Notes: generated by a model not told the origin, from the sequence alone. Shown: positions 27,143-34,485, counted from the first letter of the stretch. The stretch is DNA of 64,000 nucleotides from Panulirus ornatus (GCF_036320965.1 NC_092281.1:11148219-11212218), one strand, 5' to 3'. Numbers and translations: made by a program.

Positions 27143-28127
27143 TCCATTAACACGACCCCAAAGTTGACCCTGCTACGGAACCCAGAGTCGACCAGGCTCA
27201 CAACCTCTGGAGTTCATGACTTAGAAACCCTAGTCGACCGGACTTCGACACCTGGTCGACTGGACTTGAGAACCCCAGGTATACTTGTGATGGTCCTATG
27301 ATGTAAACTCCACTGACGAAGAAAGTATATCAATAAGAATATACTGTGGAGGAGTGTATACCATTAATGAAGAGAAATGTATACCATTAAGGGTATACCT
27401 CGGAGGAATGCATGCCATTAAGGGTGTATTGAGAAGGGATGTAAACCATTAAGGAAGGGCATACTTAGAGGAAATGTAGACCTAAATGTGTACGCAATTA
27501 ATGGTTTACGTTCTGGGTTCGCGCGGCTCCGCCGAAACTGTACGAGATGACCTTGATATGAGTAAGATCCTCCCTTTATCTCTCTTTCTCTCTCTCACCC
27601 CCGACCCAACAGGTGGTGGGTGACTCCTGTGGAAGGCATGCGGCCGGAGCTTCACCCACAAGGAAGAGGAAGTAGTGACTAATTCACTACATTTCACCTG
27701 TCCTCACCTGACGCCATGTTAGTGACGTCACGCGTGGGCGGTGCAATTATTCTTTCCTCTTATTTCTCGTGCAGGGTCGCAACGCCGCGTTTCTTTTGAG
27801 CCGTTGTGATGCATTCATTAGATCTGTATTACTCTTCAATTTACAGTTATTCATCATCAGTTTTTTCGTCGTAAATGCGTTCAAGACATTCGAAAGACTC
27901 GTATGTCCGACAGCACCGTCACACAGACACATACACAAAAAAAAAAAGTTGTCGTACAGGATGTAGGGATATCTATTTCCGGAGACAGATAGATAGATGG
28001 CAATTCCTCTATCCGGGGTGAGTGAGAGAGGAGGATCATCAAATACCCTATATTATCATTTAAGAGCCTGTCTGAGAGTGTGTTAATGTCTCTGATTATG
28101 TCTTAAACTATATGTGGACGTGTTGGT

Positions 28128-28206
<79 letters not shown>

Positions 28207-28908
28207 CATCAAAATATTATTGAGTTTACTGTGGGTGACATGTGACCATTTGTTTACCAGACGATTGTAAAGAACATGGGAGTTTATCACCGCCCTTGTT
28301 TACTGCTGAGATTAAGCACGACTGTACGACCCTTGAGCACGACAGTACGACCCTTGAGCACGACAGTACGACCCTTGAGCATGACAGTACGACCCTTGAG
28401 CACGAAAGGCCAGGCTGTGCTACCCAAGGGTCGTACCGTCGTGTTCAAGGGAGTATATGGTCGTGCTCATGGGGTATATGGTCGTGCTCAGGGAGTATAT
28501 CTGGTCGTGCTCAGGGAGTATATCTGGTCGTGCTCAGGGAGTATATATGGTCGTGCTCAGGGAGTATATCTGGTCGTGCTCAGGGAGTATATCTGGTCGT
28601 GCTCAGGGAGTATATCTGGTCGTGCTCAGGGAGTATATATGGTCGTGCTCAGGGAGTATATGGTCGTGCTCAGGGAGTATATATGGTCGTGCTCAGGGAG
28701 TATATGGTCGTGGTCAGGGAGTATATATGGTCGTGCTCAGGGAGGGTATATGGTCGTGCTCAGGGAGTATATATGGTCGTGCTCAGGGAGGGTATATGGT
28801 CGTGCTCAGGGAGTATGTATGGTCGTGCTCAGGGAGTATATATGGCCGTGCTCAAATCTCCTATGTACAGTCATGCACAGCAGTACGGGTTAAAGATGGA
28901 CTTACCAT
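11011..28908 (-). CDS. mtt-like: Metabotropic glutamate receptor-like class C GPCR, mangetout/DmXR-like (whole gene, 16 coding exons)
   Basis: I assembled sixteen exons by eye. All joins keep frame and use GT-AG sites, giving about 900 residues, a normal mGluR length. Order: signal peptide (about 1-27), Venus-flytrap ligand domain (about 30-490), cysteine-rich domain (about 508-590), seven membrane segments (about 592-835) and a short basic, Ser/Tyr-rich tail. Family hallmarks seen: PQISY, RYFKWTYASV, GSDGW, AFAHALHN, SCCWRC, SSRELSYILL, TKTNRISRIF, FNEARYI, NYTTCLIWL, PKVYIVLFKPEKN. Ligand-pocket residues for the amino-acid backbone are kept (S167, T189, D209, Y237, D318). Side-chain residues of glutamate receptors are changed (Y74 to N75, R78 to P79, R323 to T323, K409 to A433; rat mGluR1 numbering from memory). 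In insects that pattern defines mangetout/DmXR, reported to respond to L-canavanine. The protein should sit in the plasma membrane and signal through G proteins. The family is clear; the subtype is inference. The 3' end could instead splice onward at 11045. Confidence 0.85.
11524..11630 (+). repeat. (TTA)n microsatellite
   Basis: An uninterrupted run of ATT units with few errors, directly abutting the LINE tail element that follows. Confidence 0.95.
11631..12070 (-). mobile_element. LINE 3' end and tail, decayed
   Basis: GATCGCTGTTTCCTGCGTCA, AGGTAGCTCCAAGAAACAAA, the ACATAC-rich block, a second AGGTAGTGCCAGG core, then CCATGGTTTACCCCAGACAT, TGACAGCACG-like and TATACCACATC. This is the complement of the element end at 16250-16480. 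It lies in the last intron of the receptor gene. Confidence 0.75.
12090..13330 (+). mobile_element. RTE-like LINE 5' fragment with relic endonuclease
   Basis: The leader (TACTACTCACATATC ... GACTGAAAGAGG) is followed by broken frames with LNVLALSET, ILVLGDLNARVG and, near 13250, a relic with VEAIV. GDLNA is the hallmark of the APE endonuclease of non-LTR retrotransposons. Frameshifts and stops throughout. It is antisense in the last intron of the receptor gene. Confidence 0.65.
13945..14093 (-). CDS. mGluR-like exon 15: TM6 and TM7
   Basis: Forty-nine codons plus two bases (residues 774-822). It contains CPGGFNEARYITFTNYTTC, LIWLIFVPLYL (TM6) and IRIVSLALSLSL (TM7). FNEA and YTTC..WL are among the most conserved mGluR motifs and form the G-protein-facing loop 3 and TM6. 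Acceptor TTCACTCAG and donor CTTGG|GTAAGT. Confidence 0.92.
14484..14726 (-). CDS. mGluR-like exon 14: TM4 and TM5
   Basis: Eighty-one codons, phase 0 at both ends (residues 693-773). It contains YTSPRSQVVIVTLLVSVEVI (TM4), a loop with RIRIC, and YSYIVGLIYPLILVCFCTIY (TM5), ending KTRK, the start of intracellular loop 3. Acceptor TGTCCACAG and donor AGAAAG|GTGAGG. Confidence 0.92.
15165..15442 (-). CDS. mGluR-like exon 13: TM1 to TM3
   Basis: Two bases plus 92 codons (residues 600-692). It contains the rest of TM1, DTPVIKASSRELSYILLGG (TM2), CGLTRFFLGFSYTLCYAAI (TM3) and TKTNRISRIF (intracellular loop 2), all family hallmarks. The TM3 Cys is the usual partner of a Cys in extracellular loop 2. 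Acceptor TTTATCTGCAG and donor CATAAG|GTGATC. Confidence 0.92.
15662..16285 (+). mobile_element. RTE-like LINE: C-terminal part of the reverse transcriptase ORF and 3' end
   Basis: An intact 195-codon frame (15669-16256) with VKCFRYLGVDLSADGTMEAE, PTMLYGCEAWAMDRDVRRRM, RWFDRVSNVRVREMCG, VLKWFGHMERM, RRRGRPNWRWKDGVKRILCD. These are the conserved C-terminal motifs of RTE/craniofacial-type LINE reverse transcriptases (YLG, YG.E.W, WFGH..R, GRP..RW.D.V). The element is 5'-truncated, as is usual, and antisense in the intron between receptor exons 12 and 13. The frame has no stops, so the insertion looks young. Confidence 0.85.
16286..16540 (+). mobile_element. 3' tail of the same LINE, with poly(G), poly(A) and (TTA)n
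   Basis: GTCAGTGGATTGAATCAAGG leads to ACATGTGTATGGGGG, TTTCGTCTGTTTCCTTGCGC, TACCTCGCAAACGCGGGAGA, then (A)n and (TTA)n. The same tail occurs without LINE coding sequence at 9140, 45200 and 57200. Confidence 0.75.
16560..16890 (+). mobile_element. Two tandem diverged LINE leader copies
   Basis: CATATCATAAGAGGTTGAGT ... GGGGACTGGAAATCC ... TCCAAAAACAGAAAC is repeated about 150 bases later (AAGAAGTGAGCAACTTGGGG ... CAAAAACAGAAACAG). Both resemble 12390-12545. Confidence 0.5.
16931..17126 (-). CDS. mGluR-like exon 12: cysteine-rich domain and start of TM1
   Basis: Sixty-five codons plus one base (residues 535-599). SCCWRCVDCQP, then a C..C..C series and C before the membrane, is diagnostic for the cysteine-rich domain that couples the Venus flytrap to the membrane domain. 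It ends RWAITSLAFASLG, the beginning of TM1. The acceptor is taken as TATACAG at 17127; a second AG six bases later (start 17120) would remove two residues. Donor CTTG|GTAAGC. Confidence 0.9.
17953..18071 (-). CDS. mGluR-like exon 11: linker and start of cysteine-rich domain
   Basis: Two bases plus 39 codons (residues 495-534). It contains SSCGAPCKPSQAKIL, the first two cysteines of the NCD3G-type cysteine-rich domain (C..PC..G..K). Acceptor TTCCCACAG and donor ATCCTA|GTGAGT. Confidence 0.85.
18593..18715 (-). CDS. mGluR-like exon 10: end of ligand-binding domain
   Basis: Two bases, 40 codons, one base (residues 455-494). It contains FRFQASGSGPARYSILNYQ and YTYAWVPVGSYY, matching the family block V.F...GD..GRY.I.N.Q ... 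Y..VG.W. Acceptor CTTCCTTCTAG and donor TACA|GTAAGT. Confidence 0.85.
19890..20083 (-). CDS. mGluR-like exon 9: ligand-binding domain
   Basis: One base, 64 codons, one base (residues 390-453). It contains LHFVRDTVYAFAHALHNMW and GLCEAM, matching the mGluR block FV.DAVYAMAHALH.M ... G.C..M. The Lys after GLC.AM (K409 in mGluR1, side-chain carboxylate contact) is Ala433. The N-S-T made at the exon 8/9 junction is a possible glycosylation site. Acceptor CTTCTGCAG; donor CCAAG|GTAGAG. Confidence 0.88.
20422..20609 (-). CDS. mGluR-like exon 8: ligand-binding domain
   Basis: Sixty-two codons plus two bases (residues 327-388). It contains AEGAIAVQPL, LPGFDQYF, ENNIRNPWFPEYWQTSFGC, matching the mGluR EGAI...P....FD.YF...N.RNPWF.E(F/Y)W...F.C block. 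The acceptor CTTCCACACAG is preceded by a repeated (ACC)n pyrimidine-rich run. Donor ATCAA|GTGAGT. Confidence 0.88.
21179..21300 (-). CDS. mGluR-like exon 7: lobe 2, GSDGW motif
   Basis: Two bases plus 40 codons (residues 286-326). It contains VVVVFADS and FVWLGSDGWSYTT. Asp318 (ligand amino group) is conserved. Position 323, Arg in glutamate-binding receptors, is Thr. Acceptor CTGGCCAG and donor CCGAAG|GTACAT. Confidence 0.88.
21409..21602 (-). CDS. mGluR-like exon 6: hinge and lobe 2
   Basis: One base, 64 codons, one base (residues 222-285). It begins YFKWTYASVVYSIGEYGEGG, matching the mGluR block RYFNWTYVS.V...G.YGE.G. Tyr237 aligns with the ligand-contacting Y236. Acceptor CTGTTCAG and donor CAAAG|GTACGT. 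Confidence 0.9.
21982..22130 (-). CDS. mGluR-like exon 5: ligand-binding domain
   Basis: Forty-nine codons plus two bases (residues 172-220). It contains TPQISYLSTSASLSNRDRYPFF and RTVPSD, near-identical to the family block PQI.Y..TS..LSDK.RY..F.R..PSD. Thr189 and Asp209 align with the amino-acid-binding T188 and D208 of mGluR1. Acceptor TCTCACCAG and donor CTCAG|GTAAGG. Confidence 0.9.
22240..22376 (-). CDS. mGluR-like exon 4: ligand-binding domain
   Basis: Two bases plus 45 codons (residues 126-171). It contains EFTCSDGSAPTF and VVGVIGGQQSSVSVE, matching the mGluR VVGVIG..SSSV block. Ser167 aligns with S165 of mGluR1, which binds the alpha-carboxylate. Acceptor CCTGCAG and donor GAG|GTAAGT. 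Confidence 0.88.
22585..22930. repeat. Intronic minisatellite, unit about 29 bp
   Basis: Repeated GTGGTCATATGAGGTCCCC-like units, about a dozen, degenerate, in receptor intron 3. Confidence 0.75.
23100..23485. repeat. Intronic minisatellite, unit 50 bp
   Basis: About 7 to 8 copies of TGGGGACGCGTTTGGTAGTG ... GGAAGCACCCCAGGACGTC ... ACAAAAGC, with exact 50-bp periodicity. All long frames here are repeat artefacts. Confidence 0.92.
23612..23870. repeat. 29-bp triplicate and ACGACCCTT motif cluster
   Basis: CGAATCTATTGAGCATGATA-type units occur three times. After them come repeated GCACGA.GGCACGACCCTT motifs, related to the array at 28311-28410. Confidence 0.75.
24001..24339. repeat. About 60-bp minisatellite derived from exon 3 and its splice donor
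   Basis: Five units, with donor-region blocks at about 24031, 24084, 24144, 24207 and 24267. Each reads GTCATTACTCACCC or a variant, then TTGATAAAGCCCAGGGTCTG and GTTGAGGGC. This is the end of exon 3 plus its GTGAGT donor, as seen at 24328-24380. It lies immediately downstream of the true donor in transcript order. Confidence 0.9.
24340..24499 (-). CDS. mGluR-like exon 3: ligand-binding domain, lobe 1
   Basis: Fifty-three codons plus one base (residues 73-125). It contains GIQPVEAMLYTLDQVN, DPDLLPGITLG, LDSCNAPSLALNQTLGFIK, matching the mGluR block GIQR(L/V)EAM..A(I/L)D.IN ... DTC ... AL.QSL.F. The Arg that contacts the glutamate side chain (R78 in mGluR1) is Pro79, and Y74 is Asn75. NQT is a possible N-glycosylation site. 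Acceptor CTCCTGCAG and donor AAGG|GTGAGT. The last part of this exon with its donor has been tandemly copied in the following intron (24001-24339). Confidence 0.88.
24500..26060. other. Receptor intron 2, mostly without recognisable features
   Basis: No splice-consistent coding block. The stretch 25300-25880 has a compositional feel of decayed LINE, but no motif is clear. Confidence 0.4.
26125..26265. repeat. Short minisatellite GGAGGGACGAGAGAGAG
   Basis: About six variable units of GGAGGGACGAGAGAGAG with GTGTATGGA or GTGTACGGA, in receptor intron 2. Confidence 0.75.
26509..26721 (-). CDS. mGluR-like exon 2: signal peptide and start of the ligand-binding domain
   Basis: Seventy-one codons, phase 0 at both ends. 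It holds a hydrophobic stretch (ALLTWALSVSFWALVGG) with a plausible cleavage after SLAS, then LGALFPIHTSRRDFSLGVDVCT. This matches the mGluR start (LGGLFPVH ... C). The donor is CTGCAG|GTGAGA. The acceptor is a CAGCAG tandem, so the exon may start at 26721 or 26724, adding one Gln. It matches residues about 2-72 of the assembled protein. Confidence 0.8.
26783..26935. repeat. 21-bp minisatellite, ACTGTAGTATGTATGGCATAC
   Basis: About seven near-perfect units in receptor intron 1. The unit holds the imperfect palindrome GTATG.CATAC, so the array could form cruciform or hairpin structures. Confidence 0.92.
27062..27138. repeat. (AT)n microsatellite
   Basis: Perfect dinucleotide run in receptor intron 1. 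Confidence 0.97.
28132..28203. repeat. (AT)n microsatellite
   Basis: Perfect dinucleotide run in receptor intron 1. Confidence 0.97.
28311..28410. repeat. 21-bp minisatellite, GACAGTACGACCCTTGAGCAC
   Basis: Five units, followed within 30 bases by AAGGGTCGTACCGTCGTGTT, the inverted form of the same unit. Confidence 0.9.
28430..28855. repeat. 21-25-bp minisatellite, TATATGGTCGTGCTCAGGGAG
   Basis: About eighteen units with internal length variants (TATAT, TATATCT, TATATAT). It ends about 50 bases before the putative initiator ATG exon of the receptor. Confidence 0.93.
28906..28908 (-). CDS. mGluR-like exon 1: initiator ATG directly before a splice donor
   Basis: On the minus strand the sequence reads AACACAATG followed at once by GTAAGT, a perfect donor. 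Joined to the exon ending at 26509 it gives M-A-L-L-T-W (or M-Q-A-L-L-T-W), a convincing signal-peptide start, and the frame is kept. No ATG precedes the signal peptide in frame at 26.7 kb, so an upstream start is required. The 5' UTR would extend upwards into roughly 28909-29130, with no recognisable promoter. Chosen by splice logic only; a different start exon remains possible. Confidence 0.5.
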
Positions 28909-29130
28909 TGTGTTCAGAGGGAGAGGTGATGAACGGTGTGTTGTGGGTACTTCCCCATGTGACGCCGTCGAGCCGACTGTTCCAACCCACCCGACGTCTT
29001 GTTCAAGTGCACCTCCTGTGAACAAAGCGTGTAGGTTCCTCCGTTCCCTGGTGAATGAACAACCCGCTGGACACAGAGAGAGAGAGAGAGGCACACACTT
29101 GCTGGGGAAACCTATGCAGCAAGACGTTCC
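28909..29130 (-). promoter_or_regulatory. Putative 5' UTR and promoter-side region of the mGluR-like gene
   Basis: This region lies upstream of the ATG-plus-donor exon. It has no long frame, a short (GA)n and balanced GC content. No TATA box or initiator can be called with confidence. Confidence 0.3.
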
Positions 29131-30060
29131 TTTGTGAACTTAGGTGAACGCAGACGAGTCGCTTTCCGTTCTGTGTTGTTCTTCTTGCAACACACGACTG
29201 TTACCACAGACGCCGGCAGTAACGGTTACTCACAGGCCCCTGGTAATATCAGTAACCAGTAACACACCTTAGCGGGGGTAACACTGGTCTTAACACTCGT
29301 CACACCCGTGACAACACAGAAGAACTCACAGTCGCTAACAATCGAATTGGCTTAAGAGCAACGAACGTGTCCATCACTGGTATCAAACAGATAGCGAACG
29401 ACACGACTGCGTCCGTCTTTAGAAACACACACCCCCAACCGTCAGGTCAGGTCAGGTCAGGTCACGACGCGCGACGCCTCACAGCACACGATGGCGTTCG
29501 GAGATGCGACTTAGTGTGGGAGCGGGACAGCTACAGACCTCCCGTCTACCCTCGCGAACCACAAGGCCAGGAGTGTGTGTGTGTGTGTGTGTGTGTGTGG
29601 CGTGGGTACCGCTTAGGAAATATGGGGGAGGGAGGGACCCACCATCCGGGGGATCGCAGGAGGGGGAGGTGCTCAGGGTAGGAGTGTAGCGGGGGGGACC
29701 ACACATCCCCCCTCCCTCTCTGTCGTCTGCGTCAGTCTTCCGGTGGTCTCTGCTGCCGAAGGAGGGTTCAGACCTCCCCTCCCTCTCCCTCCTGGGGCGT
29801 GGCAGAGCCCGCGGGTATCTCCCCCCCTTCTACTGACGCAGGTCTGTGGAGGAACTCAGACGTCGTGTGAGGGCGTGTGAGCAACGAGAGGCAGGTCTTC
29901 AGGAGGTCTGTGTGTGCCGCCTCCGGCCCTGCCACTCAGCAGTGCCCCTGGGAGCCAGGAACTACAGGTGGTGACTGGCCTTCAGTGCCTCGATCCTAGG
30001 ATGGCCCTGTGGCACGTGCCAAGCGGGTCTTGCCTCCACTACACTCTCTCCCTTAATACA
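29131..30060. other. GC-rich non-coding with short tandem motifs
   Basis: Contains (GTCAG)n near 29440-29465 and (GT)n at 29571-29599. No coding block supported. Confidence 0.4.
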
Positions 30061-30065
30061 TCACC

Positions 30066-30228
30066 TCCAGCCTGGGGTGTCCGGTCTGGGGTGTCCAGCC
30101 TGGGGTGTCCAGCCTGGGGTGTCCAGCCTGGGGTGTCCGGCCTGGGGTGTCCAGCCTGGGGTGTCCAGCCTGGGGTGTCCAGCCTGGGGTGTCCAGCCTG
30201 GGGTGTCCAGCCTGGGGTGTCCAGCATA
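30066..30228. repeat. 15-bp minisatellite, GTGTCCAGCCTGGGG
   Basis: About eleven nearly perfect units; frames on both strands are artefacts. Confidence 0.93.
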
Positions 30229-30512
30229 CACAAAACAAGAGACATATCAGAAGTGAGGAAACTTGAAGGGGGATGAGAGAGGCCCCTGGTGTACGCCACC
30301 GACAGACGAGGTCGGCGGGTGTGCTGTCGCACTTGTCCCTCATCCCTCCTCATGACACAGGACAACGCCCAGGTTGTCCTCATCCCATGAAAAAAGCCGA
30401 ACAGTCAATACGTGTTTCTGTCTCTCATGTCACACTCGGGGACCCCAAGTGTGACTCAGATGCCGCACCTCCACCTCTGCCCTGCCCTAATGTCCAGCCC
30501 AGGATGTCATGT

Positions 30513-30515
<3 letters not shown>

Positions 30516-30548
<33 letters not shown>
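30516..30548. repeat. (AC)n microsatellite
   Basis: Perfect dinucleotide run. Confidence 0.95.
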
Positions 30549-30550
<2 letters not shown>

Positions 30551-30859
30551 ACACGCACATGTATGTCTGCGGGCGACGTGGGTTCTAAGGAAGCATAGAT
30601 GTATCTATACAGCTATGCCTATAAAGACAGACAGGTAGATCGATAGACAGTAATCGCTTGAGAGAAATTGGGGGGGAAGAATAAGTAAATAGAGAAAGAG
30701 ACGGACCGCTTGACCCACCGTCTACTACTGTGACGTCACCCTGACGTCACGACACCACCAGAAGGCCGGGTTGATGAAATAAGTTAGTCATCACCCTCGA
30801 TGGGGGTGTTGGAGGCAAGACAGACGAGTGGAGTGTGTCTGCCCCTCGCCTTACCCTGG

Positions 30860-31312
30860 GGTCAGGTGGTGCTTCCCCGTGGGTCAGGTGGTGCTTCCTC
30901 GTGGGTCAGCTGGTGCTTCCCCGTGGGGCAGGTGGTGCTTCCTCGTGGGTCAGGTCAGCCTGATATTGACTGGGTCCAGACCCAGTCACAGGTTAGACCC
31001 GGTCACAGTTATGAGGTGGGACCCAGGCCCCAGTCACAGGTGTGGGACCCAAGCCCCAGTCACAGATGAGACCCAAGCCCCAGTCACAGATCCAGTTACT
31101 GGTGGGACCCAGGCCCCAGTCACAGATGTGGGACCCAAGCCCCAGTCACAGGCGTGGGACCCAGTTACTTGTGGGACCCAGGCCCCAGTCTCAGGTGTGG
31201 GAACCAGGCCCCAATCACAGGTGGGACCCAGTTACTGGTGGGACCCAAGCCCCAATCACAGGCATGGGACCCAGTTACTGGTGGGACCCAAGCCCCAGTC
31301 ACAGGTGGACAC
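30860..31312. repeat. Two adjacent minisatellites (GTGGTGCTTCC type, then CCCAGTCACAG type)
   Basis: 30860-30950 has about four units of GTGGTGCTTCCCCGTGGGTC. 30965-31312 has about a dozen units of GTGGGACCCAAGCCCCAGTC with ACAG, about 24 bp, some interleaved with GACCCAGTTACTG. Confidence 0.85.
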
Positions 31313-31837
31313 GCCCACCCCACTTCCCACAGTGACCACGTCATGTCCCCCATCCCCAGTGCACGTAATATCCTTCCCGTGGGTCTGGTCCCGTTGTCTC
31401 CCCTGCTCTGCCTTCGTGGGACTCGAAGTGGGAGTGGAAATCTCATTGGGAAAGACCGCTCAGCCATGTGTGAGGACATTTCTCCTGCTTGTCCTTGGTT
31501 GTGTCCGACACGACAACATGTCAACAAAAGAACGCGCCAGCGCTTGGCTTCCTGGCGCACCCCCCCTAGCCAGCCAGCCAGCTATACCAGGCTCATTCTA
31601 CTACCTCGATCCTCACCCCGGGAAGACCAGAGTTAGGGCAGGTCGGAGGGGATGGTGGAGGTGTGGGGGGGTATAGAGGACGTCAGTGGGGTGGGGTGGG
31701 GGGGTAAACGAGGACGTCGAAGATGTACTCCCCAGCGTAAGGGGGAGAGAGAGAGGGGGGGGGGGCGGTGAGGGAAATGGGCGGGGAGGAAGGAAAAAAT
31801 GTCAGCTTTGTTGTGTCCACCATTTTTCCTTCTGTGA

Positions 31838-31841
<4 letters not shown>

Positions 31842-31931
<90 letters not shown>
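31842..31931. repeat. (CT)n microsatellite
   Basis: About 45 perfect units. Confidence 0.97.
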
Positions 31932-31936
<5 letters not shown>

Positions 31937-32079
31937 GTTTGTACCATTGACTTTATCTCTCGTGTTTCTCATCTCTCATCTCTCTCTCTCATATCTATCC
32001 CTCCCAACATTTCTCAGTCTCTTTTAATTTCGTTACTTTCAGAAGCAAGTTGAAGATGCTGTGTCTCTCTCCCTGGTGA

Positions 32080-32290
32080 AGGCTACGGGAGCTTCCGTCG
32101 TAGCGAGACGAGCGTCAGCCATCTCGATTGCTGGATGCACGAACGTCAGTTATTTCGATCGCTGGATGTACGGGCGTCAGCTGCTGTGATCGCTGGGTGT
32201 AGTAAACTCCTGCTTCACTGTCACCTGCCAGCTACCCAGCCCTGAACAAGTCATGTGGAGACACGCAAGCCGCAAGGTAAGCTGGCCTAG
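32080..32290 (+). other. Possible 5' exon with imperfect 33-bp repeats and a strong donor
   Basis: Three imperfect units of GCGTCAGCCATCTCGATTGC-type sequence precede GTCATGTGGAGACACGCAAG and CCGCAAG|GTAAGC. The ATG is followed by eight codons and then a strong donor, so this could be a first coding exon. No homology and no downstream exon was found. Confidence 0.2.
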
Positions 32291-32451
32291 CGGGAACTCA
32301 GCTTATTTCACACTACTATTCTCTGGTGTCGCCAAACACGCAACACTGCATGAGCTGTTTTGTCCTGGCTTCATCCTGAACAGTTTCTTATTTCGTTGGG
32401 GAAAATTTTGAATGAGTCCCTCCATATTTCTGGCTAGGCTTCCAAATGTGA

Positions 32452-32455
<4 letters not shown>

Positions 32456-32525
<70 letters not shown>
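32456..32525. repeat. (AT)n microsatellite
   Basis: Perfect dinucleotide run. Confidence 0.97.
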
Positions 32526-32528
<3 letters not shown>

Positions 32529-32529
32529 C

Positions 32530-33560
32530 GCTTTATGATATCGGTTAAGAGCCGGAAGTAGTAAGCGACCTTGACCTTCCATTAACAGTGTCCATTGTCC
32601 GAACGAAAGGCCTCCTGTTAACGGTATCTGTTGACCCCCGAGCGGAGGGTATTCTTAGAAACAGAGAAAAAGCCGCTGTTGCAGATGGACCGTTAAAGAC
32701 AAATCCTGTGGTCGTCTCGTTCATTGTCGGTCCACAGGAAGTTTCCCCATAGCCCTCTGGCGACATCTGGTAACTGCGGTCAAGGATAGCCACTACCATT
32801 TCCGTTGAAATTTCCGAAAGCTGAACGTCTGAAAGTTCTGTGACGCGTTTGTCGTTATCGTTAATTCAGGACGATGGCATTGTTAGACAAATAAACATTT
32901 CGTAATTAGTCCGTAACGAGAAAAGCTTGATGTTTATAGTCTATTGCCACAGCGCACGTCGTTTCCGTGCTCACCACCAGGGTGCAGTGGTGTCCCCGGT
33001 GATCGCTTCCAGATATTCGACCTACTGGAAGTGTTCTCCGCTGGCGGACACGTAGGCTCTGACATTTAGTCCAGCGCGGTAGAACAAAGAGGAGATGACG
33101 AATCCTTAATTTGCCTCGAGTTCATAACATTTCACTTCCGTCACGTACAAAATTCAGCTTGAAACGAAGAAAAACTAAACGATTCACTAAAATGTCTGAG
33201 TTACCCCCTACAGTTAATTTTTGCCATTTTCTTTGATTCTTATAAACTAAAGAAAACGAAATTCTTAAACAAAACAAATATTACCATTGGGAAATGACGA
33301 ATGAAAGAGAGGAGGGAGGGAGTGTATATATATTGCCAGGATCATAGGTCATGCTTGCTCGATTGTTAAACTTTAAGAGGATGAGAATTTGCCTGATCCT
33401 TGCAAGTGTTTTCAGAAGGACTCCATCCTACAAGAAAGTGCTTTGACGACTCGCATTGTGCTCACCTGTGAGTCATGGACACATGAATCCTGGAGGCTGG
33501 GAGGTTCAGCGTCCCAGGCGATTTCCAGGCAAATAGTGTGAGGCGGAGAAAGAGATGAGG
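32530..33560. other. Unique-looking sequence without recognisable gene
   Basis: Balanced composition, short frames only. No motif recognised. Confidence 0.4.
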
Positions 33561-33572
33561 GAGGGGGGGGGA

Positions 33573-33573
<1 letters not shown>

Positions 33574-33656
<83 letters not shown>
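33574..33656. repeat. (CT)n microsatellite
   Basis: About 41 perfect units. Confidence 0.97.
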
Positions 33657-33657
<1 letters not shown>

Positions 33658-34485
33658 GCTTATTTTTTCAGGGTTATGAGACGGCGAGGATCAGGGTTTC
33701 TTATGCAGAACTGGAGAACAAAAGGGATGTTGTGGGTGTAGCGTAGGTGTGGCACAGGCTCCGACAGACGACCAAAGAGGTTGGCTCTGACGCAATAGTC
33801 CCGCCGCCGCTTGCTCGGGGGGAGAGGTCTGAGGAGAACGAATGTTTCTGAGGGGCGCGGCGCTGGGAACGGAAGAGAGAGACCTTTCGAAAAATGGAAA
33901 TCCAGACCGGAAAGTGACGGCGTGAGTCTATATTAGTGTGATAACATGATGTTACGGACTTATTGGTAAACTGAGGAAGATCTTGAAGATGTTTTTTTTT
34001 TTTAGAATCATGAGGAAGGAGACTTGCGCTCAGCCGTGCGTGTTGTTAGTGGAGAAAGAGGACCACCTCTTCGTGGTAATCTACACATTGTGAATTCCTT
34101 TGAAAATTCGCGGGTCGATCTCCTGGATTCTTCTAATTATATCAAGTTTGTTCGTTCGAGTTCTTGTTTTCTGCGTTATTCATATGGTTTTTCATATCTG
34201 TATTTGATTATTTTTTAATTTGCCGATGTCAGTGGTTTCTAGATTTGAGCTGGCGTGTGTGTGAGAAGACCTCAGAATGAAGTCATAAGCAGGGAGAGAA
34301 GATGATGTACAGGAAGTACAAGGGAGGGAGAGAAGCTACAGTACAGGAAGCACAAGGGAGGGAAAGCAGCTGCATTACAGGGAGTACAAGGGAGTGTATG
34401 AACTGTGGTTAGTATCGGGATGTAGAGGGTGTAGCGGTAAGGTAGGCAGAACTACAAGGGAGACTGGGGTCAGGCCAGAACAAAT
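33657..34485. other. No supported gene
   Basis: Short frames only. Imperfect 40-45-bp repeats of GGGAGGGAGAGAAGC-like units occur at 34290-34400. Confidence 0.4.

Noticed and set aside
28242..29137. Long overlapping plus-strand frames (VYMVVLREYIWSCSGS type)
   Set aside because: They are translations of the 21-25-bp minisatellite; all three frames stay open because unit lengths vary around multiples of three.
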